In this document: in pieces, positions 17,279 to 25,426 of the stretch
Numbering within the stretch: the stretch's first letter is position 1
How the letters are laid out: each line of letters begins with the position of its first letter
Assembly (NCBI GenBank): GCA_017399305.1
Contig: JAFQDK010000042.1
Span: 1-64,000 of the forward strand
Origin: Clostridia bacterium
GTDB lineage: Bacteria > Bacillota > Clostridia > Oscillospirales > CAG-272
Length of the DNA stretch: 64,000 nucleotides
Direction: 5' to 3'
Position numbers and translations under genes: made by a program
Notes under the pieces: model-generated
What the model saw: only the letters and a program-made list of their open reading frames with translations
The model's database searches: none
What the model was told of the DNA's origin: nothing

Positions 17279-17923
17279 TTACGCCTCTCTCATTGCTTTT
17301 GACACGCCCGTGACATATTCGCCCATGTGGTCGCTTTTACATTCATAGACGATTTTAAATTCACCGTTTTTGTATTCAAGCTTTGTTACAGATGCATTGT
17401 CCGCCCAGATAACGTCCTGCAGTTTTTCTATAGGCAGGCCGTGAAGAAAACAGCACAGGCACTTGATAATAGCACCGTGCGACACTATGCATATGTCGTG
17501 CCCGTCATATTTTGCGGCTGTTTCTTTCAGCGCATTTACTGCGCGATTGTAGCAATCAACGGTGCTTTCACCGTTCGGGCAAACGGTTTTGTACATTTCT
17601 TTTTTCCATTGTGACACAGCGCCGTTGTATTCTCTTTCAACCTCGTCAAGCGGCTTTCCTTCCCAGTCGCCGAAGTTCATCTCCATGAACTCCTTGCAGC
17701 CAATTACCTCAAGACCTCGGTCGGCGGCTATCGGCTCGGCGGTCTGCTTTGCGCGTGTCAGCGTGCTTGATATAACTGTTTCGATGTGTTCATCTTTTAG
17801 AAAATCCGCGGTCATACGTGCCTGCTTGTGTCCGAGGTCGCTGAGCGGATAGTCAGTATGTCCTGCAAATCCGCCTTTCAGATTTCCCATGCTTTGTCCG
17901 TGACGGACGATATATATGTACAT
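17279..17923 (-). CDS. Histidine phosphatase family protein (phosphoglycerate mutase-like)
   Basis: 214 residues. The phosphohistidine motif VRHGQS is at residues ~6-11, SSTLTRAKQTAE and the acid-donor region EMNFGDWEG follow, and the second catalytic His is in VSHGA. This is the GpmB/CobC-like branch of the superfamily; actual substrate could be a phosphosugar or alpha-ribazole phosphate. I place the start at 17923 where AAAGGAG lies 8 nt upstream, not at the longer in-frame extension, which crosses the rpsF promoter. It diverges from rpsF. Confidence 0.85.
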   Translation of the reverse strand: MYIYIVRHGQSMGNLKGGFAGHTDYPLSDLGHKQARMTADFLKDEHIETVISSTLTRAKQTAEPIAADRGLEVIGCKEFMEMNFGDWEGKPLDEVEREYNGAVSQWKKEMYKTVCPNGESTVDCYNRAVNALKETAAKYDGHDICIVSHGAIIKCLCCFLHGLPIEKLQDVIWADNASVTKLEYKNGEFKIVYECKSDHMGEYVTGVSKAMREA

Positions 17924-17991
17924 TGCTTTGACTCCTTTAGAAAACGCTACATTAATAATAGCATAACGCGGTATTTTTTTCAATATTTTTG

Positions 17992-18020
17992 TTGACAAAT
18001 GAATTCTTATATGGTAAAAT
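17992..18020 (+). promoter_or_regulatory. rpsF-ssb-rpsR promoter
   Basis: TTGACA (17992-17997) and TAAAAT (18015-18020), 17-bp spacer. The ~85-nt leader contains a hairpin, GCCATG (18064-18069) with CATGGC (18078-18083), which could be the autogenous S6:S18 binding site known for such leaders. I could not confirm the conserved loop. Confidence 0.75.
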
Positions 18021-18111
18021 ACTAATTCGGTATAGGTAATAATATTTTTACCCCTACCCCCTTGCCATGACAAAGAGCATGGCCATAAGTCCATAAGGAG
18101 GTGTAACACAG

Positions 18112-18423
18112 ATGGAAAAGGTAGTAAATTCTTACGAAACACTGTTCATCGTTAATCCTACTCTTAGCGAGGATGACGTAAAGGCAACAGTGGACAAGTT
18201 CACTGCACTCATCGCAGAGAACGGTACCGTTGGTGAAATCGACGAGTGGGGCAAGCGCCGTCTTGCATATCCTATCGACGATATTACCGAAGGTTACTAT
18301 GTACTCGTTAACTTTACGAGTGAGTCTGCTTTCCCGGCTGAGCTCGAGCGTCGCTACAACATTGATGAAAACATCATGCGCGGCATCGTAATCAGACTCG
18401 AGACCAAGAAGGCAAAGTCGTAA
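18112..18423 (+). CDS. rpsF: 30S ribosomal protein S6
   Basis: Binds S18 and the central domain of 16S rRNA. 103 residues, typical for Gram-positive S6. Characteristic pieces are NSYETLFIVNPTLSEDD at the start, the DEWGKRRLAYPI strand in the middle, and IVIRLETKK at the end. RBS AAGGAGGTG. First gene of the conserved rpsF-ssb-rpsR operon. Confidence 0.97.
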   Translation: MEKVVNSYETLFIVNPTLSEDDVKATVDKFTALIAENGTVGEIDEWGKRRLAYPIDDITEGYYVLVNFTSESAFPAELERRYNIDENIMRGIVIRLETKKAKS

Positions 18424-18442
18424 TTGACGAGGAGGCGAGTAT

Positions 18443-18898
18443 ATGGCAACTTTGAATAAGGTAATTCTTATCGGAAACCTGACAGCAGATCCCGAACTCA
18501 AGCAAACTCCCTCGGGTATTTCGGTTGTTTCGTTCACAATTGCGATCAACCGCCGTTACCAGAGCAAGAATCAGACAGAAGGTCAGCAGACCGCTGATTT
18601 TATCAGTATTGTTGCTTGGAGACAGACAGCAGAGTTTGTATCTCGCTATTTCAAGAAGGGTAAGCCCATTCTGGTATGCGGTGCTCTCCAGAGCAGAAGC
18701 TATACAGACAGCCAGGGCAATAAGCGCTATGTAACCGAAGTTGTTGCAGATGAAGTTGGATTTGTTGAAAACAAGTCTGACGGAGCAGGCGCTTCCCAGT
18801 ACACGCCCGATGCATACGCCGCACCGTCGTATTCAAATACCGACGCGGCAGCGCCTAAGTTTGAGGCGGTATCCGATGAGGACGATTTACCGTTCTGA
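18443..18898 (+). CDS. ssb: Single-stranded DNA-binding protein
   Basis: Coats ssDNA during replication and repair. 151 residues. The OB fold occupies ~1-108 (LNKVILIGNLTADPELK, FTIAINRRYQ, ADFISIVAWRQTAE), followed by a flexible linker and the acidic C-terminal tip DEDDLPF, the docking site for partner proteins. RBS GAGGAGGCG. Lies between rpsF and rpsR as in most Firmicutes. Confidence 0.97.
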   Translation: MATLNKVILIGNLTADPELKQTPSGISVVSFTIAINRRYQSKNQTEGQQTADFISIVAWRQTAEFVSRYFKKGKPILVCGALQSRSYTDSQGNKRYVTEVVADEVGFVENKSDGAGASQYTPDAYAAPSYSNTDAAAPKFEAVSDEDDLPF

Positions 18899-18949
18899 TC
18901 GAAAAGAATTTATAGAAAGGAAATCTGTTTTTAACAGTAGGGTATAACA

Positions 18950-19204
18950 ATGGATAACAAGACCGAAAACGTACAGCGCCCCTTCCGCCCTATGAAGAAG
19001 AGAAAGAAAGTTTGTCTTTTCTGCGCTGACAAGATCGATTACATTGATTACAAGGATACTGTAAGACTTAAGAAGCTCGTGAGCGAGCGTTCCAAGATTC
19101 TTCCCAGAAGAATTTCCGGTACTTGCGCTGTTCACCAGCGTCAGCTCACCGTTGCAGTAAAGAGAGCAAGACAGATGGCTCTTATTCCTTACGTAAGCGA
19201 CTAA
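18950..19204 (+). CDS. rpsR: 30S ribosomal protein S18
   Basis: 84 residues. It has the [15 protein letters not shown] zinc-type N-terminal segment (CxxC-like) and the conserved core [18 protein letters not shown]. It pairs with S6 in the 30S platform. Ends the operon 8 nt before a strong terminator. Confidence 0.97.
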   Translation: MDNKTENVQRPFRPMKKRKKVCLFCADKIDYIDYKDTVRLKKLVSERSKILPRRISGTCAVHQRQLTVAVKRARQMALIPYVSD

Positions 19205-19212
19205 TTAAATGT

Positions 19213-19243
19213 AAAAAAGCACCGCAAAGCGGTGCTTTTTTTA
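19213..19243. terminator. Terminator after rpsR
   Basis: AAAAAAGCACCGC (19213-19225) pairs with GCGGTGCTTTTTT (19229-19241) around AAA. A and T tracts on both sides also serve the convergent AraC-family gene. Confidence 0.9.
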
Positions 19244-20053
19244 TTTTAGTATGATTGATCCGCCTTTGGGCGACCGTTTTTCTATACTCTTGCGCGGCGG
19301 CTTGCCAAAGTGCTTTTTATACATTCTTGAAAAACACATTACATCGCTGTATCCTGTTGCCAGCGCAGCCTGTGTAGCGGTATATCCAAGCTCAGTCATC
19401 ATCATTGCAGCGGCGGACATCCTTGTTTCGTCGATATATTCTTTGGGGGATTTTCCGGTTTTCTTTTTGAAATTTGCACCGAAGTAGGAGCGGTTCAGAA
19501 AAAGGCGGTCGGCAAGCTTTTGAACGGTGATAGTCGCATATTCATTTTTGATTATTGCTATTGCTTTGTCTATAGAATTAAGCGGCTCTTTTTGAGCGTT
19601 TTTCTGTAGAGCATAGTATCTCGAAAAAAGGCAAAATAGTGCTGTGGCATAATCAGTAGCTTTTCTGTCTTGATGATTACCGTCGGCAAGGCGCATAAAT
19701 ATGTCAGAAACTTCGGTTGCGTCAAAAACGTAATTGTTATGCATGATTTCTGGCAGTTCAAGCTCGGTTGAAAAACCAACCCAAACATATTGCCAAGGGT
19801 CATTATTGTCTGCGCGAAGCAGATGAACTTCAAAAGGCTTTATAATAAAAGCTTCTCCGGCTTTTCCCTTATGCACATGACCGTTTACGGTGTATTCACC
19901 GCATCCGCTTATGATGTATTCAATTATGTAGTATCGGCGCATGACCGGACCGTATGTATAATTTCGGTCGCACTGTTGCATTCCGCCCATGATAGGGCTT
20001 AAATACGGCAACCCAAGGTTAGGTATATCAAAATATGTAAAAAACGGTTGCAT
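19241..20053 (-). CDS. AraC-family transcriptional regulator
   Basis: 270 residues. N-terminal cupin-like sensing domain (~1-150; GEYTVNGHVHKGKAGEAFIIKP). C-terminal AraC/XylS DNA-binding domain with two helix-turn-helix units (ITVQKLADRLFLNRSYFGANFKKKTGKSP-like and TATQAALATGYSDVMCFSRMYKKHFGKPP-like, ~165-262). Such proteins usually activate sugar-utilisation genes; no sugar transporter lies nearby, so the target is unknown. Promoter: TTGCAT (20101-20096) and TAAAAT (20077-20072), 18-bp spacer. Confidence 0.88.
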   Translation of the reverse strand: MQPFFTYFDIPNLGLPYLSPIMGGMQQCDRNYTYGPVMRRYYIIEYIISGCGEYTVNGHVHKGKAGEAFIIKPFEVHLLRADNNDPWQYVWVGFSTELELPEIMHNNYVFDATEVSDIFMRLADGNHQDRKATDYATALFCLFSRYYALQKNAQKEPLNSIDKAIAIIKNEYATITVQKLADRLFLNRSYFGANFKKKTGKSPKEYIDETRMSAAAMMMTELGYTATQAALATGYSDVMCFSRMYKKHFGKPPRKSIEKRSPKGGSIILK

Positions 20054-20122
20054 AACATCACTCCCTTTATCATTTTAACAAAAAAATATAGCAAAATGCA
20101 ATAGCAAATGCTGTTTTTATAT

Positions 20123-20157
20123 AAAAAGCCAAGCGGTTAAACCGCTTGGCCTTTTTA
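20123..20157. terminator. xpt terminator
   Basis: GCCAAGCGGT (20128-20137) pairs with ACCGCTTGGC (20141-20150) around TAA, flanked by A5 and T5 runs. It follows xpt on the minus strand. Confidence 0.85.
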
Positions 20158-20167
20158 TATAATCAGA

Positions 20168-20746
20168 TTATTCCTCAACGAAAGTTACGCCATCTTCAAA
20201 GCTCATTGAAGCAATGCGCGCGAGAGATTCGACGCGTATACCCATTCCTCGGATAAGGTCACCGCCAGGCTGGTATGCTTTTTCAATTACGATACCTGCG
20301 CCCATAACGATTGCTCCGGCATCCTCAATAAGGGAGATAAGACCTTTAAGTGCACTGCCCTTGGCAAGAAAATCATCAATAATAAGAACCTTGTCACCGG
20401 GATTCAAGAATTCCTTAGAAACAACTATGTCATATGTAGTTCCATGTGTGTACGATTCAACCTTGGACGTGTATACATCGGCATAAATATTGTTTGTTTT
20501 TGTCTTTTTTGCAAATACTACAGGTACATCAAAATACTGTGCTGTAATACACGCAATGCCTATGCCGGAAGCCTCAATAGTGAGTATCTTTGTTATCTCC
20601 GTGCTCTCAAAGCGACGCTTGAATTCTTTGCCAAGCTCGCACATAAGTTTTACGTCGATCTGATGGTTGACAAAGCCGTCAACCTTAAGCACGTTTCCCG
20701 CGCCAACCTTGCCGTCTTTTAAGATTCTGTCTTCGAGAAGTTTCAT
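20168..20746 (-). CDS. xpt: Xanthine phosphoribosyltransferase
   Basis: Salvages xanthine to XMP with PRPP. 192 residues, as in Bacillus Xpt. The start MKLLEDRILKDGKV and the N-terminal VDGFVNHQIDV are characteristic, and the PRPP-binding loop is VLIIDDFLAKGSALKGL (~residues 127-143). Only 33 nt separate it from the upstream lipoprotein gene, so there is no room for its usual purine riboswitch; it may be co-transcribed with that gene. Confidence 0.93.
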   Translation of the reverse strand: MKLLEDRILKDGKVGAGNVLKVDGFVNHQIDVKLMCELGKEFKRRFESTEITKILTIEASGIGIACITAQYFDVPVVFAKKTKTNNIYADVYTSKVESYTHGTTYDIVVSKEFLNPGDKVLIIDDFLAKGSALKGLISLIEDAGAIVMGAGIVIEKAYQPGGDLIRGMGIRVESLARIASMSFEDGVTFVEE

Positions 20747-20779
20747 TGAGAATAGCCTTTCTTCGGGTTTTACCCTAAA

Positions 20780-22021
20780 TTAATTTTCGTAGATAACAGC
20801 ATTTATAAGTCCACCGATAAATTCGGGCGTACCGTAATACTGATAATAAAGCTGACCGTCGATAAAAGGTTCAAGGCGAATTGTCAGACTGCTTGCACCG
20901 GTGAGATCCACATTAAACTTTCTGAAAGAGCCGGGGCGAGTCATTTGCGCCTGATATACCTGTTTTCCATCAAGATAGATATATAGGTTTACAGAGTATT
21001 TTTTGTCGCTGTTGGAATCATGGTCGTCCAGTGCTATAATACCTTCAAAGCTTGTAAATCCAAAACCGGAAATATCCAACGTATCGCTGAAGTTGCCGTA
21101 AATTATATTGCCGGCATAATCGGTGTTGCCAAGCGTACAAACGCCGTTGTATTGGCGGCGGTAATACGCGGTTGCCGGTAGCTTCAGTGTGTTTTCCGAA
21201 ACGGGCAAAAGCTTGTATGCGTTTGGCAAAGTTGTGTAGCTTCTGACAGGCGGTATGTAGTATTTTGCGTATACATCGATGTCCTTATACACCTTGGTGA
21301 AGTCTGAGTTCCAGCCGTCGAAACGGTATTCGCCGCGGTCGCTAACTTTCGGTGCTGAAGCGCTGTCGCCATATAACACCTCTTCACTTTTCAGGAGTGT
21401 GCCGTCAATGTCAAAGAAGCGAACTGTGAGCCATTCTTTTTGATATAGTGCTTTAACAATGAGGCTGCTTTGAACATTTGAAAATTCTTTATCCCAGCCG
21501 AGAAATACTGTTCCGCCACGGCGATTGGGCATTGCCGGTTCGACAGCAGATTCTCCTGCTTCGATGCTTTGCACCGATATTGTCGTGTAACCGTCGGTGT
21601 CAACAAATTTAACGATATAATGTTCGGGAGGCGCTTTAGTTGTTGCAGCGGTAGTTGCCTTCGTTACAGGAGTTATTGGAACAATAACGTCCGGGGATTG
21701 TGAAGTTGTGGATGTAACTGCAGGTGCAGCCGTTACATCCGGAATAGATGTTTCTTCGGGTGACTCTGAAACTTTGGTAGTTCGGGAGGTGGATGCCGCG
21801 GTGGTGCGTGCCGCAATGATTTCAAAATATTTTGGTTCTGTAACTGCAGGTGAAGGATCAAGTATATCGGTTTTAGACCTTTGAGTTTCAGTTACTTCAA
21901 TCACGGCACCGGTACGGTCATTTATTGTGGGGGTGAAAGTAAAGCGACTGCGTGTTGTTGAGCAAGCTACCAAAAAAATGCAAAGCGTTGCAACGGTAAA
22001 AAACGCGTATAACTTTTTCAT
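20780..22021 (-). CDS. Lipoprotein with two InlB-type beta-repeats and a C-terminal NPCBM-like domain
   Basis: 413 residues. Signal peptide with lipobox LVAC, so Cys20 would carry lipid. Residues ~25-150 are a Thr/Ser/Pro-rich wall-spanning linker. Residues ~155-275 hold two copies of a Listeria-Bacteroides (flg_new) repeat: VKFVDTDG...FLGWDKEF and VRFFDIDG...FDGWNSDF. Residues ~290-413 resemble an NPCBM/NEW2 carbohydrate-binding fold (FEGIIALDD, VNLYIYLDGKQVYQ, LTIRLEP). A surface glycan-binding role is inferred. RBS GGAGGTG. It is followed 33 nt later by xpt. Confidence 0.75.
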   Translation of the reverse strand: MKKLYAFFTVATLCIFLVACSTTRSRFTFTPTINDRTGAVIEVTETQRSKTDILDPSPAVTEPKYFEIIAARTTAASTSRTTKVSESPEETSIPDVTAAPAVTSTTSQSPDVIVPITPVTKATTAATTKAPPEHYIVKFVDTDGYTTISVQSIEAGESAVEPAMPNRRGGTVFLGWDKEFSNVQSSLIVKALYQKEWLTVRFFDIDGTLLKSEEVLYGDSASAPKVSDRGEYRFDGWNSDFTKVYKDIDVYAKYYIPPVRSYTTLPNAYKLLPVSENTLKLPATAYYRRQYNGVCTLGNTDYAGNIIYGNFSDTLDISGFGFTSFEGIIALDDHDSNSDKKYSVNLYIYLDGKQVYQAQMTRPGSFRKFNVDLTGASSLTIRLEPFIDGQLYYQYYGTPEFIGGLINAVIYEN

Positions 22022-22034
22022 ATTTCACCTCCAT

Positions 22035-22068
22035 AAAAAAAATAGTTTCACTACTGTGAAACTATTTT
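22035..22068 (-). terminator. Terminator after the RNHCP gene
   Basis: AAAATAGTTTCAC (22039-22051) pairs with 22056-22068; read leftward it ends in a run of eight T, which directly precedes the lipoprotein RBS. Confidence 0.85.
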
Positions 22069-22102
22069 AACATATTATTTTAAGAGTTACAATATCTAAA
22101 AC

Positions 22103-22432
22103 TTAAAATTCGGCGGCGGACAGCTTTATTATCAAATCAATATTGTCAGGTTGCACGCGTGCATCGTTTGCGGCGCGGTTGCGGCGTATCTCTCCGCACT
22201 TGCGGCATTTGTGCACGATGACATACCCTTTCTTGGGACTTGTTTCAACTTTTACAGGGTCTAAAATGCCAAGGCAGGTGTTCTTTCTGTCGCCTGGCAT
22301 GATGTCAATATGTATAGATCAAAGACAAAAAGGGCAGTGATTGCGTGAAGATGAACCAAGCGGCTCAACCTCTTTGCCGCAATTCTGGCAAATAAAACCG
22401 CTGTCGTTTTTTGTAAATCTTTTGCTTTCCAT
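22103..22432 (-). pseudogene. RNHCP-domain zinc-ribbon protein interrupted by in-frame UGA
   Basis: The reading frame from ATG 22432 (RBS AAGGAG) encodes a full-length 109-residue protein, but codon 38 (22321-22319) is TGA. Before it: FICQNCGKEV and SRNHCPFCL; after it: SIHIDIMPGDRKNTC and HKCRKCGEIRRN. The three CxxC pairs and the RNHCP motif identify the small RNHCP family of unknown function. In relatives as I recall them the interrupted position is an aromatic residue, so a Trp TGG to TGA change is likely. TGA is a normal stop elsewhere here (argH, argB). Pseudogene, sequencing error or readthrough remain possible. The rest of the frame is undamaged. Confidence 0.8.
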
Positions 22433-22514
22433 GAAAAAACTCCTTGTAATTTATGTCGTGACACAGGGAAAACTTATAACGACATTAAAATTCAAAACCG
22501 AAAGGGATTATGAT

Positions 22515-23000
22515 ATGAGAGTTAAAAACAGATTAGCGGCGGCAACAATGTGTTTGTTGCTTTCGCTTGTTATGATAGTTTGCTCATCTGCGGCAACGCT
22601 TGATGAAATGTACGAAAACGGAGTTGTATCAGACGGTGATGTTTCTTTTGGAGATATACGTGACGGTATAGTCAGCGATGTCAGCGAAGGCGAAAAGATC
22701 TTCGGTGATGAAGGTGCTATAGATAAAGGAATCGACCGTATGCTTGGCAGAAACGGAGAGGGCACCGACTCAGCAGGCACACGAGACGGAACAGACATTT
22801 TTGAAGAGCCTGATTTGCCTGCGACAACCGATGCTCCAAAAACTGATGCAGCACCTGAAACGCGTGATACAACAAATACTACTACCGATAGTATGAATAA
22901 TGATGACGGCGGAAGTATGGCGACGGGCATTATAATAGCAGTAATTGTGGTGATTGCTGTAATAGTAATTATCTTTTTGGTAATGCCCAAACGCAAGTAG
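22515..23000 (+). CDS. Secreted acidic protein with C-terminal membrane anchor
   Basis: 161 residues, no recognised family. Residues 1-29 are a signal peptide; 30-90 are acidic and Gly/Asp-rich (SFGDIRDGIVSDVSEGEK); 90-130 are Thr/Asp-rich and disordered-looking; ~133-155 form a hydrophobic helix followed by PKRK. This predicts an exported protein held in the membrane by its C-terminal helix. I place the start at 22515, just before the signal peptide; a longer in-frame extension overlaps the RNHCP gene. The RBS is weak (AAAGGG). Confidence 0.65.
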   Translation: MRVKNRLAAATMCLLLSLVMIVCSSAATLDEMYENGVVSDGDVSFGDIRDGIVSDVSEGEKIFGDEGAIDKGIDRMLGRNGEGTDSAGTRDGTDIFEEPDLPATTDAPKTDAAPETRDTTNTTTDSMNNDDGGSMATGIIIAVIVVIAVIVIIFLVMPKRK

Positions 23001-23013
23001 ATTTGCAAATGGT

Positions 23014-23052
23014 GTGGGAAAACTTTTGTAAAAAAGTTTTCCCACCTTTTTT
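23014..23052. terminator. Bidirectional terminator before mnmE
   Basis: A 14-bp perfect stem (23014-23027 with 23032-23045) is followed by C and T runs. It separates the convergent 22515 gene and mnmE. Confidence 0.85.
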
Positions 23053-24433
23053 ACTTTCCAACGCAGAATCTGCCAAATATCTCTGACACAACGTTTTCGC
23101 TGACGCTTCTGCCGTCAAGCTCGTCAAGAACTGCAACCGCGCGTTCAAGGTCGCTGGATGCAAGATCTGCTCCCATTCCGCTTTTTGCAGTGACAATAGC
23201 ATCAGCGATGAGTGTTTGTGCTTCGTCAAGTGCGGCGAACTGGCGCGCACTTGTGACTATGGCATCGCTGTTGGTATTTATCTTTTCGTCAATAAAAAGT
23301 TCTTCAACTGCCGCTTTAAGTTCGATAAGTCCGATACCGTTTTTTGCACTCATCGGCACTTCTTTTTCAAAAAGACCGGTTGGAAGCTTGATATCAGCTT
23401 TGCCAATGTCGCTTTTGTTGAGAACGGCTATCTTGGGCGCGGCGACATCTTTAAGCTTGTTAAGCAGGGCAATGTCAGCATCGCCAAGGGCTTTGGAACC
23501 GTCGAGTACGCAAATGATAAGCTCGGCATCGTTCATTCGTTCCTCGGCACGCTTTACTCCTATTTGTTCAACCACATCTTCGGTGTCGTGAATACCGGCG
23601 GTATCGGTCAGATGCAATAGCACCTTGCCAAGCGGAATGTCACGTTCAAGCACATCGCGTGTCGTGCCTGCAATTTCGGTTACTATTGCGGCATCTTCAC
23701 CTGCGATGGCGTTATACAAAGAGCTTTTGCCGCGATTCGGAGCGCCGCAAATAACGGTATTTACACCTTCGAAAATTGCACTGCCTGAGCGATATGTATC
23801 ACGCAGATTTATAAGAGAAAGCCTTATATCTTCAGCGCGGCGTGCAAATTCTTCATCGCTGATCTCGCTCAGATCTTCGTCGGGATAGTCTATTTTTGCG
23901 TATACATCGGCAATCAGCGCAGTGAGTGCATGTGCTGCGGTGTCTATTTTTTCGGAGAGCGCACCGCGGCGTTGCGAAGCCGCTATGTGAAGCTGTGCAT
24001 CGCTTTTTGCTTCAAGTATTTCGCCTACAGCTTCAGCCTTTGTGAGTGAAAGCTTGCCGTTTACAAATGCTCGGCGTGTAAATTCGCCTGCCGCCGCAGG
24101 AGCAGCTCCTGCCTTGAACACCGCTTCAAGCACGCGGTTTGTGACAAGCACACCACCATGACAGCTTATTTCAACCATGTCCTCGCCTGTATACGATGCA
24201 GGTGCGCGGAAAATGGTCATAATACCGTCATCAATTGGTTCGCTGTTGCTTATGATGTCGCCGAAATACGCGGTGCGCGCCTTGAGCTCGGATATATCCT
24301 TTTTGCATTTTGGAGAAAAACAGCGACCTGCTACGGTCGCTGCTTCGTCACCCGATATTCGTATCAGCGCCACACCGCCTTTTCCTCGCGGAGTGGATAC
24401 GGCGGCTATGGTAGACAGAAAATCATTCTTCAT
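23051..24433 (-). CDS. mnmE: tRNA modification GTPase MnmE
   Basis: With MnmG it installs the carboxymethylaminomethyl group on wobble U34. 460 residues: N-terminal folate-binding domain (DTIAAVSTPRGKGGVALIRISG), helical region, and an inserted G domain (~215-380) with GAPNRGKSS (G1), GTTRD (G2), DTAGIHDTED (G3) and NKSD (G4). It ends with the essential FCVGK cysteine motif. It begins 2 nt after jag, last of the rpmH group. mnmG, its partner and usual neighbour, is absent here. Confidence 0.96.
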   Translation of the reverse strand: MKNDFLSTIAAVSTPRGKGGVALIRISGDEAATVAGRCFSPKCKKDISELKARTAYFGDIISNSEPIDDGIMTIFRAPASYTGEDMVEISCHGGVLVTNRVLEAVFKAGAAPAAAGEFTRRAFVNGKLSLTKAEAVGEILEAKSDAQLHIAASQRRGALSEKIDTAAHALTALIADVYAKIDYPDEDLSEISDEEFARRAEDIRLSLINLRDTYRSGSAIFEGVNTVICGAPNRGKSSLYNAIAGEDAAIVTEIAGTTRDVLERDIPLGKVLLHLTDTAGIHDTEDVVEQIGVKRAEERMNDAELIICVLDGSKALGDADIALLNKLKDVAAPKIAVLNKSDIGKADIKLPTGLFEKEVPMSAKNGIGLIELKAAVEELFIDEKINTNSDAIVTSARQFAALDEAQTLIADAIVTAKSGMGADLASSDLERAVAVLDELDGRSVSENVVSEIFGRFCVGK

Positions 24434-24435
24434 AA

Positions 24436-25389
24436 TTATTCTTCGGTGTTTACTACTTCTGCGGTTTCTGCAGCGGGCTTGTCACCGTGAGGACGTCTGC
24501 GTCCGTGACCGCCGCGGCGATTGCCGCCTTTTGAGTCGCGCTGAGGAAGTCTGCCCATGCCCTTTTCGGTGAGGAAGATAACTACCTTGCGGTTGTTGTC
24601 AGAGCCGATAGAGTTTGTGGAGATGCCTTCAATCTGCTGAATTTCGGAGTGGATAATACGTCTTTCGTAGGGGTTCATGGGCTCAAGCATAACGCTCTTG
24701 CCGTACTTCTGAACCTTCGCCGCCATTCTGCGTGCGAGTGCGCGGAGAGTTTCTTCTCTCTTTTCTCTGTAACCCTCAACGTCAACTGTGATGCGCTCAT
24801 GATCATCTTTGCCTTCAGCGCGGTTTGCTGCAAGGTTTGCAAGATACTGAACTGCATCGAGAGTTTCGCCGTGGTGACCGATGAGCATACCTGCGTCATC
24901 ACCTGCGATTGAAATGCAACTGCCGTTTTCCTCATCGTTGGAAATGTTGGTAGTGACATTGAGCTCAAGATTCTTGATGAGAGTTTCTACAAAAGATTTT
25001 GCGGCATTTACTTCAGCCTCGGTTGTAGGAGTCTTGGGCTTTTTCGGCTTCTCAGCTTTCTTTTCCGGAGCCTTTGCGGGTTCGGCTTTTTTCTCAGGCT
25101 TCTTATCAGCCTTTTTTTCTTCTTTCTTTTCGGGCTTCTTGGCTTCGACCTTGGGTTCAGGCTTTGTTTCAATCTTGGGTTCAGCCTTCTTTTCTTCAAC
25201 GGGATCTGCGGTTTTGAGATATGCAACTACCTTTGCAGGCTGTGCACCAAATCCGAAAAAACCGCCTTTTTTACCTGCGCTGAGGACCTTCCATTCGATT
25301 TCGTCAAGTGTGTCAACACAAAGCTTGACCTTGAGTGCTTCAACGGCATCGTTTATGGTCTTGCCTGTTGCCTGGATTTCTGTAATCAT
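24436..25389 (-). CDS. jag: Jag/KhpB RNA-binding protein
   Basis: About 317 residues. Jag-N domain at ~1-52 (WKVLSAGKKGGFFGFG), a very long Lys/Glu/Pro linker at ~60-125 (EKKAEPK-type repeats), a KH domain (~130-210, GMLIGHHGETLDAVQYL), and a C-terminal R3H domain (MNPYERRIIHSEIQ). It binds RNA and influences cell elongation and division in Firmicutes. The start at ATG 25389 is chosen over a TTG at 25401. A small hairpin (AAGTGC/GCACTT) lies between yidC and the start. Confidence 0.9.
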   Translation of the reverse strand: MITEIQATGKTINDAVEALKVKLCVDTLDEIEWKVLSAGKKGGFFGFGAQPAKVVAYLKTADPVEEKKAEPKIETKPEPKVEAKKPEKKEEKKADKKPEKKAEPAKAPEKKAEKPKKPKTPTTEAEVNAAKSFVETLIKNLELNVTTNISNDEENGSCISIAGDDAGMLIGHHGETLDAVQYLANLAANRAEGKDDHERITVDVEGYREKREETLRALARRMAAKVQKYGKSVMLEPMNPYERRIIHSEIQQIEGISTNSIGSDNNRKVVIFLTEKGMGRLPQRDSKGGNRRGGHGRRRPHGDKPAAETAEVVNTEE

Positions 25390-25426
25390 GCTATATATCA
25401 AGTGCTATGCACTTGCCTTTCAAAAA

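Noticed and set aside
17924..18142. N-terminal extension of the histidine phosphatase
   Set aside because: It would cross the rpsF promoter and start; the internal ATG at 17923 has a good RBS and matches the family start.
20747..20779. Purine riboswitch before xpt
   Set aside because: Only 33 nt lie between the genes, too short for the aptamer.
22319..22321. UGA in the RNHCP gene as selenocysteine or as a genome-wide recoded Trp codon
   Set aside because: The position is not a known Sec site and no SECIS-like stem was seen; TGA ends argH and argB normally, so the code is standard.
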